Shown here in pieces: positions 55,416-64,000 of a DNA stretch of 64,000 nucleotides. The notes below the pieces were generated by a model. That model had not been told where the DNA came from. It saw only the letters and a list, made by a program, of their open reading frames with translations, and did no database searches. Both the position numbers and the translations under genes were made by a program. Origin of the DNA: Myxococcales bacterium UBA1238 (GTDB taxonomy: Bacteria; Myxococcota_A; Bradymonadia; UBA7976; UBA1532); contig DBWM01000037.1 of NCBI GenBank assembly GCA_002309015.1, positions 68,249-132,248 on the forward strand, in the 5' to 3' direction. How positions within the stretch are numbered: the stretch's first letter is position 1; every line of letters begins with the position of its first letter.

Positions 55416-57595
55416 TCGCCTCCCACCTTACCATCATCCGGCAAATCTTCGGGATATTCGTTTCCTGGAATCTTCACAAAACCTTCAATCGGCTGCTGCG
55501 CCTTGCCCTTGATGTTGCCCTCGTTGACCATGACCGGGATCGGCGGATCGAGCGTGTACTGGAAGCCGCGCGAAGGCATACGGATCTCGTAAACCGCGTC
55601 TTTGTAAAGGAATTGGCGCGTATGGTTCATGATCTGCTCGCCGTCGATATGGCGATGGCGGTGGTTTAACATGAAGCCGTAAAGCCGCACGGACTTGTGG
55701 TTCACCAGGCGGTGGCAGCCGTGGGAATAGCGCTCGGCGCTGAAGATCGACATGAAGTCGGAGGTGCCGTGCGCGCGGATGCCTCTGTCGGAATCGGGCT
55801 GGCCATTGCGGCCGGGGATCACGAAATAACCGGCGACCAAGCCGTATGACGAAAGATACCCTGGACCCATTTCATCATAGTTGACAACCCCTTGCGAGGC
55901 ACCGTTGATGTATTTGCGCTTGGCCAGGCTGCGCAGCGGGGTCGATAAGGGTGCAACCCAGACGGGACCTGCGATGATCTTGCGGATCACGCGCGGACCG
56001 GTGTCGGAGCCCTTGTAGCGGTAATATTCGTAGCCGTTGGCCGAAAGCTCGTCGCGCCAGCCACCGATGGTGGTGGGGAAGCGCACCAGGCGGATCTTGT
56101 GCCCCCGGTAGGTGGTATAGAGCGTGAAGCTCGGCATGTTGGGACGCGGCTGCGAGATCTTCTTGCCCTTGTCGTTCCACGGTGGGTCATACCAGACGTC
56201 GCCCTTGTCGACATAAACCGAGAGATCCATATTTCCTGAATAATATTCGGGATATGGAGGCATTTTGACGCCCACCTGGAGCCATTTGAAATCTTCGGCG
56301 GGATGGCGATCAAAGAACGCGTCCGCCTTTTCGGGGGTTTCGGCGCCCAAGGCGAGCAGCGTTGCATTGGTAAACTCTTCGACCAGATTGCGCACGGGAT
56401 GCTTTTCGCCGTCCATGCCCTCGTAGGTATCGGGCTCGCCCTTGCGGCTTGCGGATCCATCTTCGAGGATCGATGTGGCCGAGACCACGCGCTCCGTCAA
56501 AGCGCGTCTGAAAGCCTGGAAATTGGTCTCAATGGGCTTTAACGCGAGGGTCTTCATGGTGACGCCGCGCAGGTTGGTGTGCTCGTAAATCATGTGCTTG
56601 CGCTGAAAACGGCGAACCGCCAGGCGCAAACCGTGATCGAGCTGACCTTTTTTATGCCCAAAGCGCTTGGCCATGTGACCATCACATTCGAGGCGCTTTT
56701 CAACCTCGTCGAGCGCCCTGAATTCCCGCGATTTTTCGTCGTATTCTGCAATTTTTGCGCGGAGTTCCGGTTTGGCTTCGGCCAAGGCTTCAAAGGAATC
56801 CACTCCGGCCTGCTTCTGGGCTTCGCTCAGCTTCGCCCTGAGGTCTTCCGCCTCCTGCTTCAGCTTGGCGCGAGGCTTGTCTTTATAGGTCATCGAGCGC
56901 ACCTGGCCGATCAGCTCGTAGTCGATGCCGTTAAAGCAATCCTTGGTTTTATCGTCCTCAAAGCGTTGACGAATCACCGAAATCGAAGGCGGAATCCCGA
57001 AGACTTCCAGGTAGTTATCTTCATCATCTGCGAGAGGCCGACCGTCGCCGTCGGTGAGATCGTTGGCCAGCCCCACATAAATGGCGCGATAGCGGTTTTG
57101 CAGCGGCCGCCCCGCATCGTCGTAATGCTGTTCAAAGAGGTAAGGCGTCCAGTCGTCGCGCAGGCTAACGACCGTATATCCCTGTGATTCCGCATCGTTA
57201 CGCGACAGATAGCGTTCCTGATTGTCTTCTACGATCAGCACGCGATCTTCAGGCGCCATCCCTGCCGGAGGCTCTGCGCGCTCAATCTTGACTGCGGGTT
57301 CGCCCTCTTCGGCAGCCACCACAGCGTGGCCTTCACCGCTCGCTTCAGCCAGAGGATCAGCGTCTTCTTCCTTAGGATTATCAGCGGGTTCCGGTTGATT
57401 TTGAGGGGCTTGGCCTTCGGGCAAAGGCGCATTGGGCAGCGAGGCATCGGACGTATTTTCGGGCAAAGGCGCAGGGTTCAGCGCACCCGCATCCACATTT
57501 TCATCGAGGGGATCCCCTTCGGAACGCCCTGCACAAGCCACCATCGTCACGGCCAGAAGCCAGGCAAAAGATCTCGATAAATGAACAAGTTGCAT
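55412..57595 (-). CDS. L,D-transpeptidase lipoprotein (YkuD domain)
   Basis: 727 residues. The signal peptide ends in a lipobox (TMVACAG), followed by about 100 residues of Pro/Asp/Glu linker. A peptidoglycan-binding-like helical part lies near 295-310 (LRLAVRRFQRKHMIYEH). The YkuD catalytic domain has GIRAHGTSDF and SHGCHRLVNHKSVRLYG (about 610-640), with the nucleophilic Cys and paired His. Such enzymes cross-link peptidoglycan 3-3 or attach proteins to it. ATG 57595 is chosen for the signal peptide. It is the first gene of a minus-strand group with the PEGA-like, DUF1015 and lipoprotein genes. Confidence 0.9.
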   Translation of the reverse strand: MQLVHLSRSFAWLLAVTMVACAGRSEGDPLDENVDAGALNPAPLPENTSDASLPNAPLPEGQAPQNQPEPADNPKEEDADPLAEASGEGHAVVAAEEGEPAVKIERAEPPAGMAPEDRVLIVEDNQERYLSRNDAESQGYTVVSLRDDWTPYLFEQHYDDAGRPLQNRYRAIYVGLANDLTDGDGRPLADDEDNYLEVFGIPPSISVIRQRFEDDKTKDCFNGIDYELIGQVRSMTYKDKPRAKLKQEAEDLRAKLSEAQKQAGVDSFEALAEAKPELRAKIAEYDEKSREFRALDEVEKRLECDGHMAKRFGHKKGQLDHGLRLAVRRFQRKHMIYEHTNLRGVTMKTLALKPIETNFQAFRRALTERVVSATSILEDGSASRKGEPDTYEGMDGEKHPVRNLVEEFTNATLLALGAETPEKADAFFDRHPAEDFKWLQVGVKMPPYPEYYSGNMDLSVYVDKGDVWYDPPWNDKGKKISQPRPNMPSFTLYTTYRGHKIRLVRFPTTIGGWRDELSANGYEYYRYKGSDTGPRVIRKIIAGPVWVAPLSTPLRSLAKRKYINGASQGVVNYDEMGPGYLSSYGLVAGYFVIPGRNGQPDSDRGIRAHGTSDFMSIFSAERYSHGCHRLVNHKSVRLYGFMLNHRHRHIDGEQIMNHTRQFLYKDAVYEIRMPSRGFQYTLDPPIPVMVNEGNIKGKAQQPIEGFVKIPGNEYPEDLPDDGKVGGE

Positions 57596-57899
57596 GGGAA
57601 AACTACACAAGAAACCGCCTATTCTTTGCAAACAGGCTCAAAAGAAAAACGTTCGGTCTTTCCGAACCAGAGGGGCAAAGGCGAAAGCGTTTTAAATCAA
57701 AATGGCGCCCATGCCAACAGTATTTGCACACAGCCAACTACATTGCTTTAAAGTGAAGTCGAAAATGCTTCCCGGTAAAGCGCAAAGCGAACGATCAGGA
57801 CCGTTTTTTCACAGATTTCAGCGCAGATGGCCCCACCATGGATGACGTGCGGGTTGCGTGATGTTAAGATGATTCATCGATTGCCCAATGGAGAACGTC

Positions 57900-59108
57900 A
57901 TGAAAGTCTTTTTATGGCTCCTCGCAGCGAGCGTAACGGCCTGCGGCTCTTCCCAGGTCGCGCCGGAAGATTTCTCGGAACGCCCCTCTCAAGATTCGAA
58001 TGCGCCGCGACAGCAATCGCAACCAAGCGGAAACATTCAAGATTTGAGCAACGAAAAAACAGAAGAGCAACGCGAATTTGAAAAAAACCGTCAGATTGCG
58101 ATGGCTCACCTGGCGGACGATGAACTCGATCCATGTACGGGTCCGGACTGCGCAACGCCCGTCAAAAATACGCCCGATCCCCAAACCACCCAGCGCAGCC
58201 GGGCCGAACAGGAGGCCGCCTTACAAAAACTGCATCAAAGTTTATATGACGACGGCCCCATCATCGGCGAAGAGACCGCGCAGAAAGATCGCAATCGCGG
58301 CCACGATGCCCAAATCAACAGCGAAAAAGAAGCCCTGCAGGTGCTCGCGCTGCCTTCGTTTGCCACCGACGACGCCCCGCAGCGCATCTCGCAATGCATC
58401 AAAAACGCCACCCTGATGACCGAGCTCCTCGATCAGCTGCGGGATTCGCTCAACCAGCTGAAAGACTGCGCAAAGACTGAAGAATTCCTTTTGAAATGGG
58501 CCGATCAGGAGGGTCAGACCCTGCTCAATGCGGACGATGCGGGCGTCGCCCTGGGACTTACGGAGCTGGAGTTATTTGAGCCCAACATCATCGACCTCTT
58601 CTGGCAATACCGCAATTCGATGCAGCGCAGCAGCCAGGCGCTCCAGACCCTGACCTGCAACATGCATCTGGATTCCGCGTCGCTCTCGGTCTTCAGGCGG
58701 ATTCCGGTCGATTTAAACCATTGGGTGCAGCCCAGAGAACAAGCGCAACTGCTCGTCGTTCTCGGCAAAATGACGACTTCAATCCGCAGTTTAAACAATA
58801 AGACCGTCACAGCCGGAAACTGCCCCAGCCTTGCGCAGCAGCTCGTCGACTGGTCTATGAGCGACGGCACGCAGTTTTTGGAGCTCAACAACGAGCGCCA
58901 TTTCTTTGGCATCGATCCCGTGGGCCCCGATATGCCCGAAGTCACACGCAAGCCGGCCGTGCGCATCCAAAACGCCTACAGGGAAGAGGTCAACAGGCTC
59001 ATGCGGCGCATCCGCGCGTGCAAAAAAAACGAGCAGTTTAAACAAGATATCCGCCTTGGGTTTACCGATATTCCCATCCCCGAATCCCTTTCCCCCGACG
59101 CCGAATAA
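57900..59108 (+). CDS. Lipoprotein of unknown function
   Basis: 402 residues, not recognised. The signal peptide ends in a lipobox (AASVTAC, Cys at 15), followed by a disordered polar linker to about 120. The folded part (about 140-395) is helical with about six Cys, probably disulfide-bonded. ATG 57900 has GGAGA about 6 bases upstream; an ATG at 57888 would bury the site. It is divergent from the transpeptidase operon and two bases from the next gene. Confidence 0.82.
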   Translation: MKVFLWLLAASVTACGSSQVAPEDFSERPSQDSNAPRQQSQPSGNIQDLSNEKTEEQREFEKNRQIAMAHLADDELDPCTGPDCATPVKNTPDPQTTQRSRAEQEAALQKLHQSLYDDGPIIGEETAQKDRNRGHDAQINSEKEALQVLALPSFATDDAPQRISQCIKNATLMTELLDQLRDSLNQLKDCAKTEEFLLKWADQEGQTLLNADDAGVALGLTELELFEPNIIDLFWQYRNSMQRSSQALQTLTCNMHLDSASLSVFRRIPVDLNHWVQPREQAQLLVVLGKMTTSIRSLNNKTVTAGNCPSLAQQLVDWSMSDGTQFLELNNERHFFGIDPVGPDMPEVTRKPAVRIQNAYREEVNRLMRRIRACKKNEQFKQDIRLGFTDIPIPESLSPDAE

Positions 59109-59110
59109 CC

Positions 59111-59773
59111 ATGCAGGAACCCTCCCTCGACCCATTTGAAGAGGACGCACCCGCGCCTCAAAAATCCTTTGTGCGCCATCCCATTGTGCTGGTCGCAACT
59201 TTGCTGGGCGCGCTGTTTTTGCTTTGGAAATCGTGGCCTTCTGTCGAGTATTTGCTGACGCACCAAACCCCGGACGACTGCGGCAACATTTCGGAACGCC
59301 CGTTTTTAAACCCGCAGGTTCCGCTCGAACATGACCGCTACTGCACGATGCAGGGCAGTGTTCAAAGCCTGGCCGTGCTCTCCTCCGGCGGCAGCGACGA
59401 TCCCAATCCCATCAAGGCGAACAAGGGTCGCAAATATTATGTAAAGCTCGACGGCGACCGCATTTTTGCCGTGCTCGATGCCAACGACCATCAGGTCACC
59501 AGCTGGCATCTTCACAAAGGGAATTTGCTGGGCTTTCAGGTCACCGGCCCCGGACGCATCATCGATCCTCAAAAAGATCCTCACAGCGCAGCCATCGCCG
59601 ACCAGCTCCGCCGCAGCTTCGCGATTCCCCAAAGCGATCCCATCCGCATTTACGACACCTTCGATCGCCCGTGGGACCGCTGGCCCAAACTCTGCATCTG
59701 CCTGCTGATGGTTTTGACCATCCTCCTCACAAGCTACCTTCTGGTACGCCAGCTCGCCTTTAAAAAACGCTGA
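59111..59773 (+). CDS. Hypothetical two-span membrane protein
   Basis: 220 residues, not recognised. A short cytoplasmic N-terminus, a membrane helix (about 24-41), a periplasmic beta-rich domain (about 50-190, with two Cys near 57 and 76), and a second helix (about 194-213) before a basic tail. It starts two bases after the upstream lipoprotein gene, so the two are coupled and may form one envelope complex (inference). Confidence 0.8.
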   Translation: MQEPSLDPFEEDAPAPQKSFVRHPIVLVATLLGALFLLWKSWPSVEYLLTHQTPDDCGNISERPFLNPQVPLEHDRYCTMQGSVQSLAVLSSGGSDDPNPIKANKGRKYYVKLDGDRIFAVLDANDHQVTSWHLHKGNLLGFQVTGPGRIIDPQKDPHSAAIADQLRRSFAIPQSDPIRIYDTFDRPWDRWPKLCICLLMVLTILLTSYLLVRQLAFKKR

Positions 59774-59948
59774 TCGCGCATTTGGGTCCAGAAATCCGCC
59801 AGCATCCTCTCTCGCAGCGGCCCCGCATCTGCCCGCACAAACAACGTCGCGATAACCTGTTTTTTACATCCCGATGTGCTACAATCATTTTTTAGATATA
59901 CCATCGCCGTTTGCCCATACATATCCCTTGAGCCCGGGAGACTCCGCA

Positions 59949-61781
59949 ATGAAGACCATCACCGCAATGCTTTACCAAAAATGGCTTTGGGCGTTCGCTC
60001 TTCTCTTTTTTGCCGGTTGCGCAGGTGAAGAAGCCGGTCCCGAAACGCGGCAGGTTCTGATCGAGCTGTCCCCCGAAACAGCGCAGCACACCGAATTCGA
60101 CGACGCCGGAAACGTGATCCCGCCCGATGTGACTCAAAACTACAGCCGCATCCTGATCGCCATCAGCGGCACCGAAATCGACAGCTATTTAGGCGGAAAC
60201 GCAGAGCTTTCGGTGATCGTGCTCAACAACGAGGGCGAACCTATCAAAAACGAGCGCGTCAATTTTGCCATTCTGGACGAGGATCCCGGCGATGCCAGTC
60301 TGACCGCCGCCCGCACCCGCACCGACGACGACGGCATCGCGAAGATGTTGTTTTACGTGGGCACAGAGGAGCGCGATTTCGACATCAAGGTCTGGGTAGA
60401 CGAGCGATCCATCGTCTTCAAGGTGCACGCCCTCAACATGCCCACCGGCACCCTCGACATCGGATTTGAATACAGCGGTCCCGCAGAACTCGGCAGCTAC
60501 GAACTCTACGTCATCAGCAACCCCCTCTGGTGCGACGACCCTTATTACCTTTCGGCGCCCCAGGACATCCTCATGCAGTTCACCCCCGAGTCGATCTACG
60601 GACGCGTCCTGACCGAACCGATTCTGGCCGGGCAGCGCGTTGCGGTGGTGATGCGCGGGCGTCTGGCTTCCAACGGCGTGATCGCGGCGGGCGGTTGCGT
60701 GGGCGATGTGCGGATCGACGAAAAATCCAGCAAGCGCGTGACGGTGACCCTGCTTGCGCTCAACCTGAACCCTGCGGGCACCTTTGAGGTGGCCAACAAC
60801 TTCGATTTCACGGGCGCCATACCGGGAACTTTGGGCAAGGTGATTCAGGAACTGGTGCTCTTCTTTGGCGACGGGCAGCATGAACGTCAGATCGCAACCG
60901 CGCTCTTTGATGCCCTGGCCGAGGTGATCCGCAACTTCGTTTCGGGCGTTCTGGCCATGGCCATCGAAGCCGTGGCCGACTGGATCGATGATTACTTAAA
61001 CGAGATCATCAACAACTATATCGACCACGACGCCCCTGCATGGGTACGCAAATTCTTCACGGTGGGCAGCGACGTGATCCGCATCGTCTCGAACATCGAG
61101 ATCGATTCCACCGTGCGCATCGCCAAGCCGCGCAGCGACGGCACCTTCGAAGGTAACCAGAACTGGATGGGCATCACCCTCTACTGGAACCTGCCCTGCG
61201 AAGGGAACCCCGATCCCAACTGCCCGCGCCATTCCTTCCGCATGGACGAAATCTGGGACCGCATGAACGAAGTCCAGCTCGTCTACGGCCAGTTCTCGGG
61301 GCGCATCCACAGCTTCAACAAGGGCATCATCGACAGCCACGTTTTGAACCTGCAATATGGCCGTCTAATCATCTTTGTGCTGAATTACATCGTGTTCCCC
61401 TGGCTCACCAACAGCGACACGATCCATACCGTGCGCGACGCGCTGCTCAAGCTGGCCAACTGCGCCGCCATGGCCCGCCGCATCACCGGCGACGACGAGG
61501 AGCTCACCATCGGCAGCTGGACCATCGCCCAGGCCTCCACCATCGAGGGCTGGTGCAACACCGTGGTGGGCCTCGTGGGCGACATCGCCACCGCCATCGT
61601 CAACCGCCTGCGCATCGACACGCGGCTCACCCTTCAGGGATCCATGGACTTCATCGAGGAGGACAGCGATCTCACGGTCGACCGCCTCGAAAACGGCACA
61701 TGGCTCGGCAGCATCCGCACTTCGAACGACGAAGGCCCTGCCTTTGAAGGCCAGTTCTCCACCCTGGATTTCGCAAAGTAA
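59949..61781 (+). CDS. Lipoprotein with bacterial Ig-like (Big-1-type) domain
   Basis: 610 residues. The signal peptide ends in a lipobox (ALLFFAGC). A domain at about 80-165 fits the Big-1 pattern (LSVIVLNNEGEPIKNERVNFAI ... TDDDGIAKMLFYVG), an immunoglobulin-like fold of surface proteins. The remaining 440 residues are not recognised and include a long amphipathic helical region (about 310-360). ATG 59949 has GGGAG about 8 bases upstream. The stop overlaps the start of the speD gene (TAATG), so the two are co-translated, an odd pairing. Confidence 0.85.
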   Translation: MKTITAMLYQKWLWAFALLFFAGCAGEEAGPETRQVLIELSPETAQHTEFDDAGNVIPPDVTQNYSRILIAISGTEIDSYLGGNAELSVIVLNNEGEPIKNERVNFAILDEDPGDASLTAARTRTDDDGIAKMLFYVGTEERDFDIKVWVDERSIVFKVHALNMPTGTLDIGFEYSGPAELGSYELYVISNPLWCDDPYYLSAPQDILMQFTPESIYGRVLTEPILAGQRVAVVMRGRLASNGVIAAGGCVGDVRIDEKSSKRVTVTLLALNLNPAGTFEVANNFDFTGAIPGTLGKVIQELVLFFGDGQHERQIATALFDALAEVIRNFVSGVLAMAIEAVADWIDDYLNEIINNYIDHDAPAWVRKFFTVGSDVIRIVSNIEIDSTVRIAKPRSDGTFEGNQNWMGITLYWNLPCEGNPDPNCPRHSFRMDEIWDRMNEVQLVYGQFSGRIHSFNKGIIDSHVLNLQYGRLIIFVLNYIVFPWLTNSDTIHTVRDALLKLANCAAMARRITGDDEELTIGSWTIAQASTIEGWCNTVVGLVGDIATAIVNRLRIDTRLTLQGSMDFIEEDSDLTVDRLENGTWLGSIRTSNDEGPAFEGQFSTLDFAK

Positions 61782-62173
61782 TGACCCCCATCGGACGGCA
61801 TCTCCTGCTCGAATGCTGGGGATGCCCCTCTCAAATCCTCTCTGATCCCGAAACGCTGCAATCCGCTCTCGCGCAAGCGGTCCAGGCCGCAGGGGCCACC
61901 GTCATCAAAGCCCAGTTTCACCGCTTTGCCCAGGGCGGCGTGAGCGGCGTCATCCTGCTCGCAGAATCTCACATTTCTGCGCATACATGGCCCGAATGCG
62001 ACTACGCAGCCCTCGATTTTTACACCTGCGGCGCAGCCGATCCCCTGCTCGCAAAGGATCTTTTGCTCGAACGCCTGAAGCCCGATCACTGGGAAGCTTT
62101 GGAGATCGCGCGCGGCGAACGGGAAGGCTTTCGCGAACTGATGCGCGATTCCGGCGCAAAACGCGATCTCTGA
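61781..62173 (+). CDS. speD: S-adenosylmethionine decarboxylase proenzyme
   Basis: Provides decarboxylated SAM for spermidine synthesis. 130 residues, the short prokaryotic class (SpeH/SpeD1b). The self-cleavage site is Glu62-Ser63 in LLAESHISAHTWPE, where Ser63 becomes the pyruvoyl group; His68 and Cys83 (FYTCG) are the other processing residues. It overlaps the upstream lipoprotein stop by one base. No spermidine synthase gene is in the window. A hairpin terminator follows. Confidence 0.94.
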   Translation: MTPIGRHLLLECWGCPSQILSDPETLQSALAQAVQAAGATVIKAQFHRFAQGGVSGVILLAESHISAHTWPECDYAALDFYTCGAADPLLAKDLLLERLKPDHWEALEIARGEREGFRELMRDSGAKRDL

Positions 62174-62196
62174 ACCATTCAGCCCGCCCCGAGGAT

Positions 62197-62236
62197 AAAA
62201 AAAACGCGGTGCCTCTCACGAAGCATCGCGTTTTTT
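62197..62236. terminator. Bidirectional rho-independent terminator
   Basis: AAAACGCGGTGC (62201-62212) pairs with GCATCGCGTTTT (62223-62234) around a 10-base loop, with one G-T pair. A runs on the left and T runs on the right give U tracts in both directions, so it serves both speD and the convergent prfA. Confidence 0.88.
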
Positions 62237-62256
62237 GCAGCCCAAAAGCCCCAAAC

Positions 62257-63345
62257 TCAGCCGAAATTCGCTTCCTCTTCCTTCAGGAGCTCGGCCTGGA
62301 ACCACGCGCGCGCGGGCTCCAAAACGGGATCCAGATCGCCATCGATCACCTCGTTTAAGCGATAGAGGGTGAGACCGATGCGGTGATCGGTCAGGCGGTT
62401 TTGCGGGAAGTTGTACGTGCGGATGCGCTCGGAACGATCGCCCGAGCCCACCATCACGCGCCTTTGATCGGCGCGCTCCGCATGCTTCTCGGCCTCCATC
62501 ATGTCGAGGATGCGCGCCCGCAGCACGCTCATCGCCTTGGCTTTATTCTTATGCTGGCTCTTTTCGTCCTGGCACTGGACGACGATGCCAGTGGGAATAT
62601 GGGTGATGCGGATGGCGGAATACGTGGTGTTGACGCATTGGCCGCCGGGGCCGCTCGCGCAAAAGCGATCGATACGGAGATCTTTTTCGGGGATATCGAG
62701 CTCAACCTCTTCAGCCTCGGGCAAAACCGCGACCGTGCAGGCCGAAGTATGGATGCGCCCCTGGCTTTCGGTGACGGGCACGCGCTGGACGCGGTGAACG
62801 CCGACCTCAAACTTGAGCGTCGAATAGATCGCCGCCCCGCTCACCATGGCGATCACTTCCTTGTAACCGCCCGATTCGCTTCGGGATTCATCCAGCAATT
62901 CGAGCTTCCAGCCCTTGCGCTCGGCATAGCGCGCGTACATCCGGAACAAATCCGCTGCAAACAGCGAAGCTTCTTCGCCGCCCGTGCCCGCACGGATTTC
63001 GAGGATGACGTTCTTTTGATCGTTGGGATCTTTGGGCAGGAGCAAAAGGCGAACTTCTTTGAGGGACGCCTCCGTCGCCTCCTGAAGCTCAGGCAGCGAT
63101 TCGCGCGCTAGTTCGCCTAATTCGGGATCCCCCAGCATCGAACGCGCTTCTTCCAGCTGCTCGCGCTCTTTTTGCAAGCGCCGCCAGGCTTTCACAAGCG
63201 GTTCTAAACTACCGACTTCTTTGGCAATTTTCTGATACCGGCCCGGAACATCAAAAACGCCCGGATCGGACATGCTTGCCATCAGCTCGTCGTAACGACG
63301 GCAAATTTCAGCCAGCTTTTCGTCCACAGCGACAACCCCGGTCAC
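62257..63345 (-). CDS. prfA: Peptide chain release factor 1
   Basis: Recognises UAA and UAG and releases the nascent chain. 362 residues. The GGQ motif lies in [19 protein letters not shown], where many factors have [27 protein letters not shown] and [17 protein letters not shown] segments separate RF1 from RF2. The frame opens with GTG at 63345; a second GTG at 63327 is possible. rpmE is 55 bases upstream on the same strand, and rho beyond it, a common order (rho-rpmE-prfA). Confidence 0.95.
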   Translation of the reverse strand: MTGVVAVDEKLAEICRRYDELMASMSDPGVFDVPGRYQKIAKEVGSLEPLVKAWRRLQKEREQLEEARSMLGDPELGELARESLPELQEATEASLKEVRLLLLPKDPNDQKNVILEIRAGTGGEEASLFAADLFRMYARYAERKGWKLELLDESRSESGGYKEVIAMVSGAAIYSTLKFEVGVHRVQRVPVTESQGRIHTSACTVAVLPEAEEVELDIPEKDLRIDRFCASGPGGQCVNTTYSAIRITHIPTGIVVQCQDEKSQHKNKAKAMSVLRARILDMMEAEKHAERADQRRVMVGSGDRSERIRTYNFPQNRLTDHRIGLTLYRLNEVIDGDLDPVLEPARAWFQAELLKEEEANFG

Positions 63346-63400
63346 AGGGACATCGAGAGACCCCGCGAAGGTTTGGTGAGGGCCGAAGCCCTCACGCAGA

Positions 63401-63610
63401 TCACTTTGAGCCTAAGCGGCTGTATTTACGGTTGAAACGATCGACGCGGCCGGCGGTATCGACGAGCTTGGCCTTGCCGGTGAAGAACGGATGGCAGGCC
63501 GAGCAGATTTCGATGGCGTAGTCGCCAGAAGTCGAACGGGTGTGGATGACGTTACCGCAAGCGCAAGTAATGGTCGACTCACGATAATTGGGATGGATGC
63601 CTTCTTTCAT
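63401..63610 (-). CDS. rpmE: 50S ribosomal protein L31 (zinc-binding type)
   Basis: 69 residues. Starts MKEGIHPNY and carries the C+ zinc site: Cys16, Cys18, Cys36 and Cys39 (ITCACGN and [12 protein letters not shown]), ending RVDRFNRKY. This is the zinc-containing RpmE form. ATG 63610 has AGAGG about 5 bases upstream. It lies between rho and prfA. Confidence 0.96.
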   Translation of the reverse strand: MKEGIHPNYRESTITCACGNVIHTRSTSGDYAIEICSACHPFFTGKAKLVDTAGRVDRFNRKYSRLGSK

Positions 63611-63733
63611 GACAACCTCTTCGAACGTGGCTCCGAAATAAGAGCCCGCATGTTATGGACGATCAAGTCGCCGGTATTCAATTCAAAAACGCTCTGCGGG
63701 CGCACCGCTCAGGGAACGGCGCCCTCGCAAAAC

Positions 63734-64000
63734 TTAATTCGACATCGATTCCAGGAACTCGTCGTTGGTCTCGGTCCGGCTGACCTTGTCGAGCATGAAT
63801 TCCATGGAGTCGACGACGTTGAGCGGGTGCAACAGCTGACGCAGGATCCAGACGCGGTTCAGCGTGGCAGGGCTCATCAGGAGTTCTTCCTTACGGGTGC
63901 CGGACTTGTTGATGTCGAGCGTCGGGAAGATGCGCTTTTCCATCAGCTTGCGGTCGAGGTGAAGCTCGGCGTTACCGGTGCCCTTGAACTCCTCGAAGAT
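63734..64000 (-). CDS. rho: Transcription termination factor Rho (C-terminal part, window edge)
   Basis: The visible 88 residues read from FKGTGNAELHLDRKLMEKRIFP through DINKSGTRKEELL and WILRQLLHPLN to TNDEFLESMSN. These are the C-terminal Rho ATPase landmarks, including the NAELHL and SGTRKEELL motifs. The gene continues past base 64000, so the start and the RNA-binding domains are outside. Rho-dependent termination may matter here because several convergent genes lack hairpins. Confidence 0.93.
   Translation of the reverse strand: MFEEFKGTGNAELHLDRKLMEKRIFPTLDINKSGTRKEELLMSPATLNRVWILRQLLHPLNVVDSMEFMLDKVSRTETNDEFLESMSN

Noticed and set aside
59734..59949. Minus-strand ORF of 71 codons between the membrane protein and Ig-like lipoprotein genes
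   Set aside because: Covers the likely promoter and ribosome site of the lipoprotein gene, with no recognisable domain.

Overview
The window looks like chromosome from a Myxococcota-type bacterium (formerly Deltaproteobacteria). The main clues are a truncated Cys-rich surface protein ending in a MYXO-CTERM-like sorting tail, a lipoprotein with six MopE-type CDGxDNDCDGxxDE repeats, two Hanks-type Ser/Thr kinases, PEGA domains in several proteins, an FHA protein with a DUF4388-like domain, and many lipoproteins. Genes are densely packed. GTG and TTG starts are common, and several start/stop overlaps read TTGA or GTGA. I see no insertion sequence, prophage, CRISPR array or integrase. The species cannot be fixed from the sequence alone.

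Layout. 0-2 kb: Cys-rich protein end and a hypothetical protein with a charged tail. 2.3-6.5 kb (minus): membrane-anchored MutS-like ATPase, NAD kinase, asnS. 6.5-10.2 kb: kinase with a PEGA domain, then thiolase. 10.5-21 kb: three paralogous giant outer-membrane receptors (TPR + three PEGA-like repeats + TonB plug/barrel), interrupted by a cluster of six DnaA-box-like sites and a hypothetical gene. 21-26.3 kb (minus): sbcDC. 26.4-26.8 kb: tmRNA. 26.9-32.1 kb (minus): kinase, TPR protein and MopE-repeat lipoprotein. 32-41.7 kb: PRPP-synthetase-like protein, PilZ-like protein, ksgA/tsaD, a Get3/ArsA-like ATPase pair, thioredoxin-like lipoprotein, tatA, FHA protein. 41.8-49.2 kb: information-processing block (dnaG, rpoD, tRNA-Ile2, zinc-ribbon protein, rnpB, smpB, rsfS, rlmH). 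49.2-52.7 kb: degenerate NtrC-type regulator divergent from leucyl aminopeptidase. 52.7-62.2 kb: envelope block (lipoproteins, DUF1015, L,D-transpeptidase, speD). 62.2-64 kb (minus): prfA, rpmE and the 3' end of rho.

The two most unusual things are these. First, the receptor triplet has an architecture I do not recognise as a described family: a periplasmic TPR/PEGA head fused to a TonB-dependent barrel. Second, at least four intergenic spacers (about 0.83-1.12, 2.04-2.35, 8.69-8.96 and 10.25-10.56 kb) are built from degenerate units repeating every 42 bp. In places a 21-bp half unit is visible, as it also is at about 26.3 kb. This periodicity (two or four helical turns, a multiple of three) also explains why spurious long ORFs cross these spacers. 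Other points are a Get3-like ATPase pair with complementary loss of the two P-loop lysines, and phased CCGTATT repeats in front of the degenerate NtrC-type regulator.

All coordinates, motif positions and repeat spacings were read by eye. Function calls rest on recognised family motifs, not on database searches.
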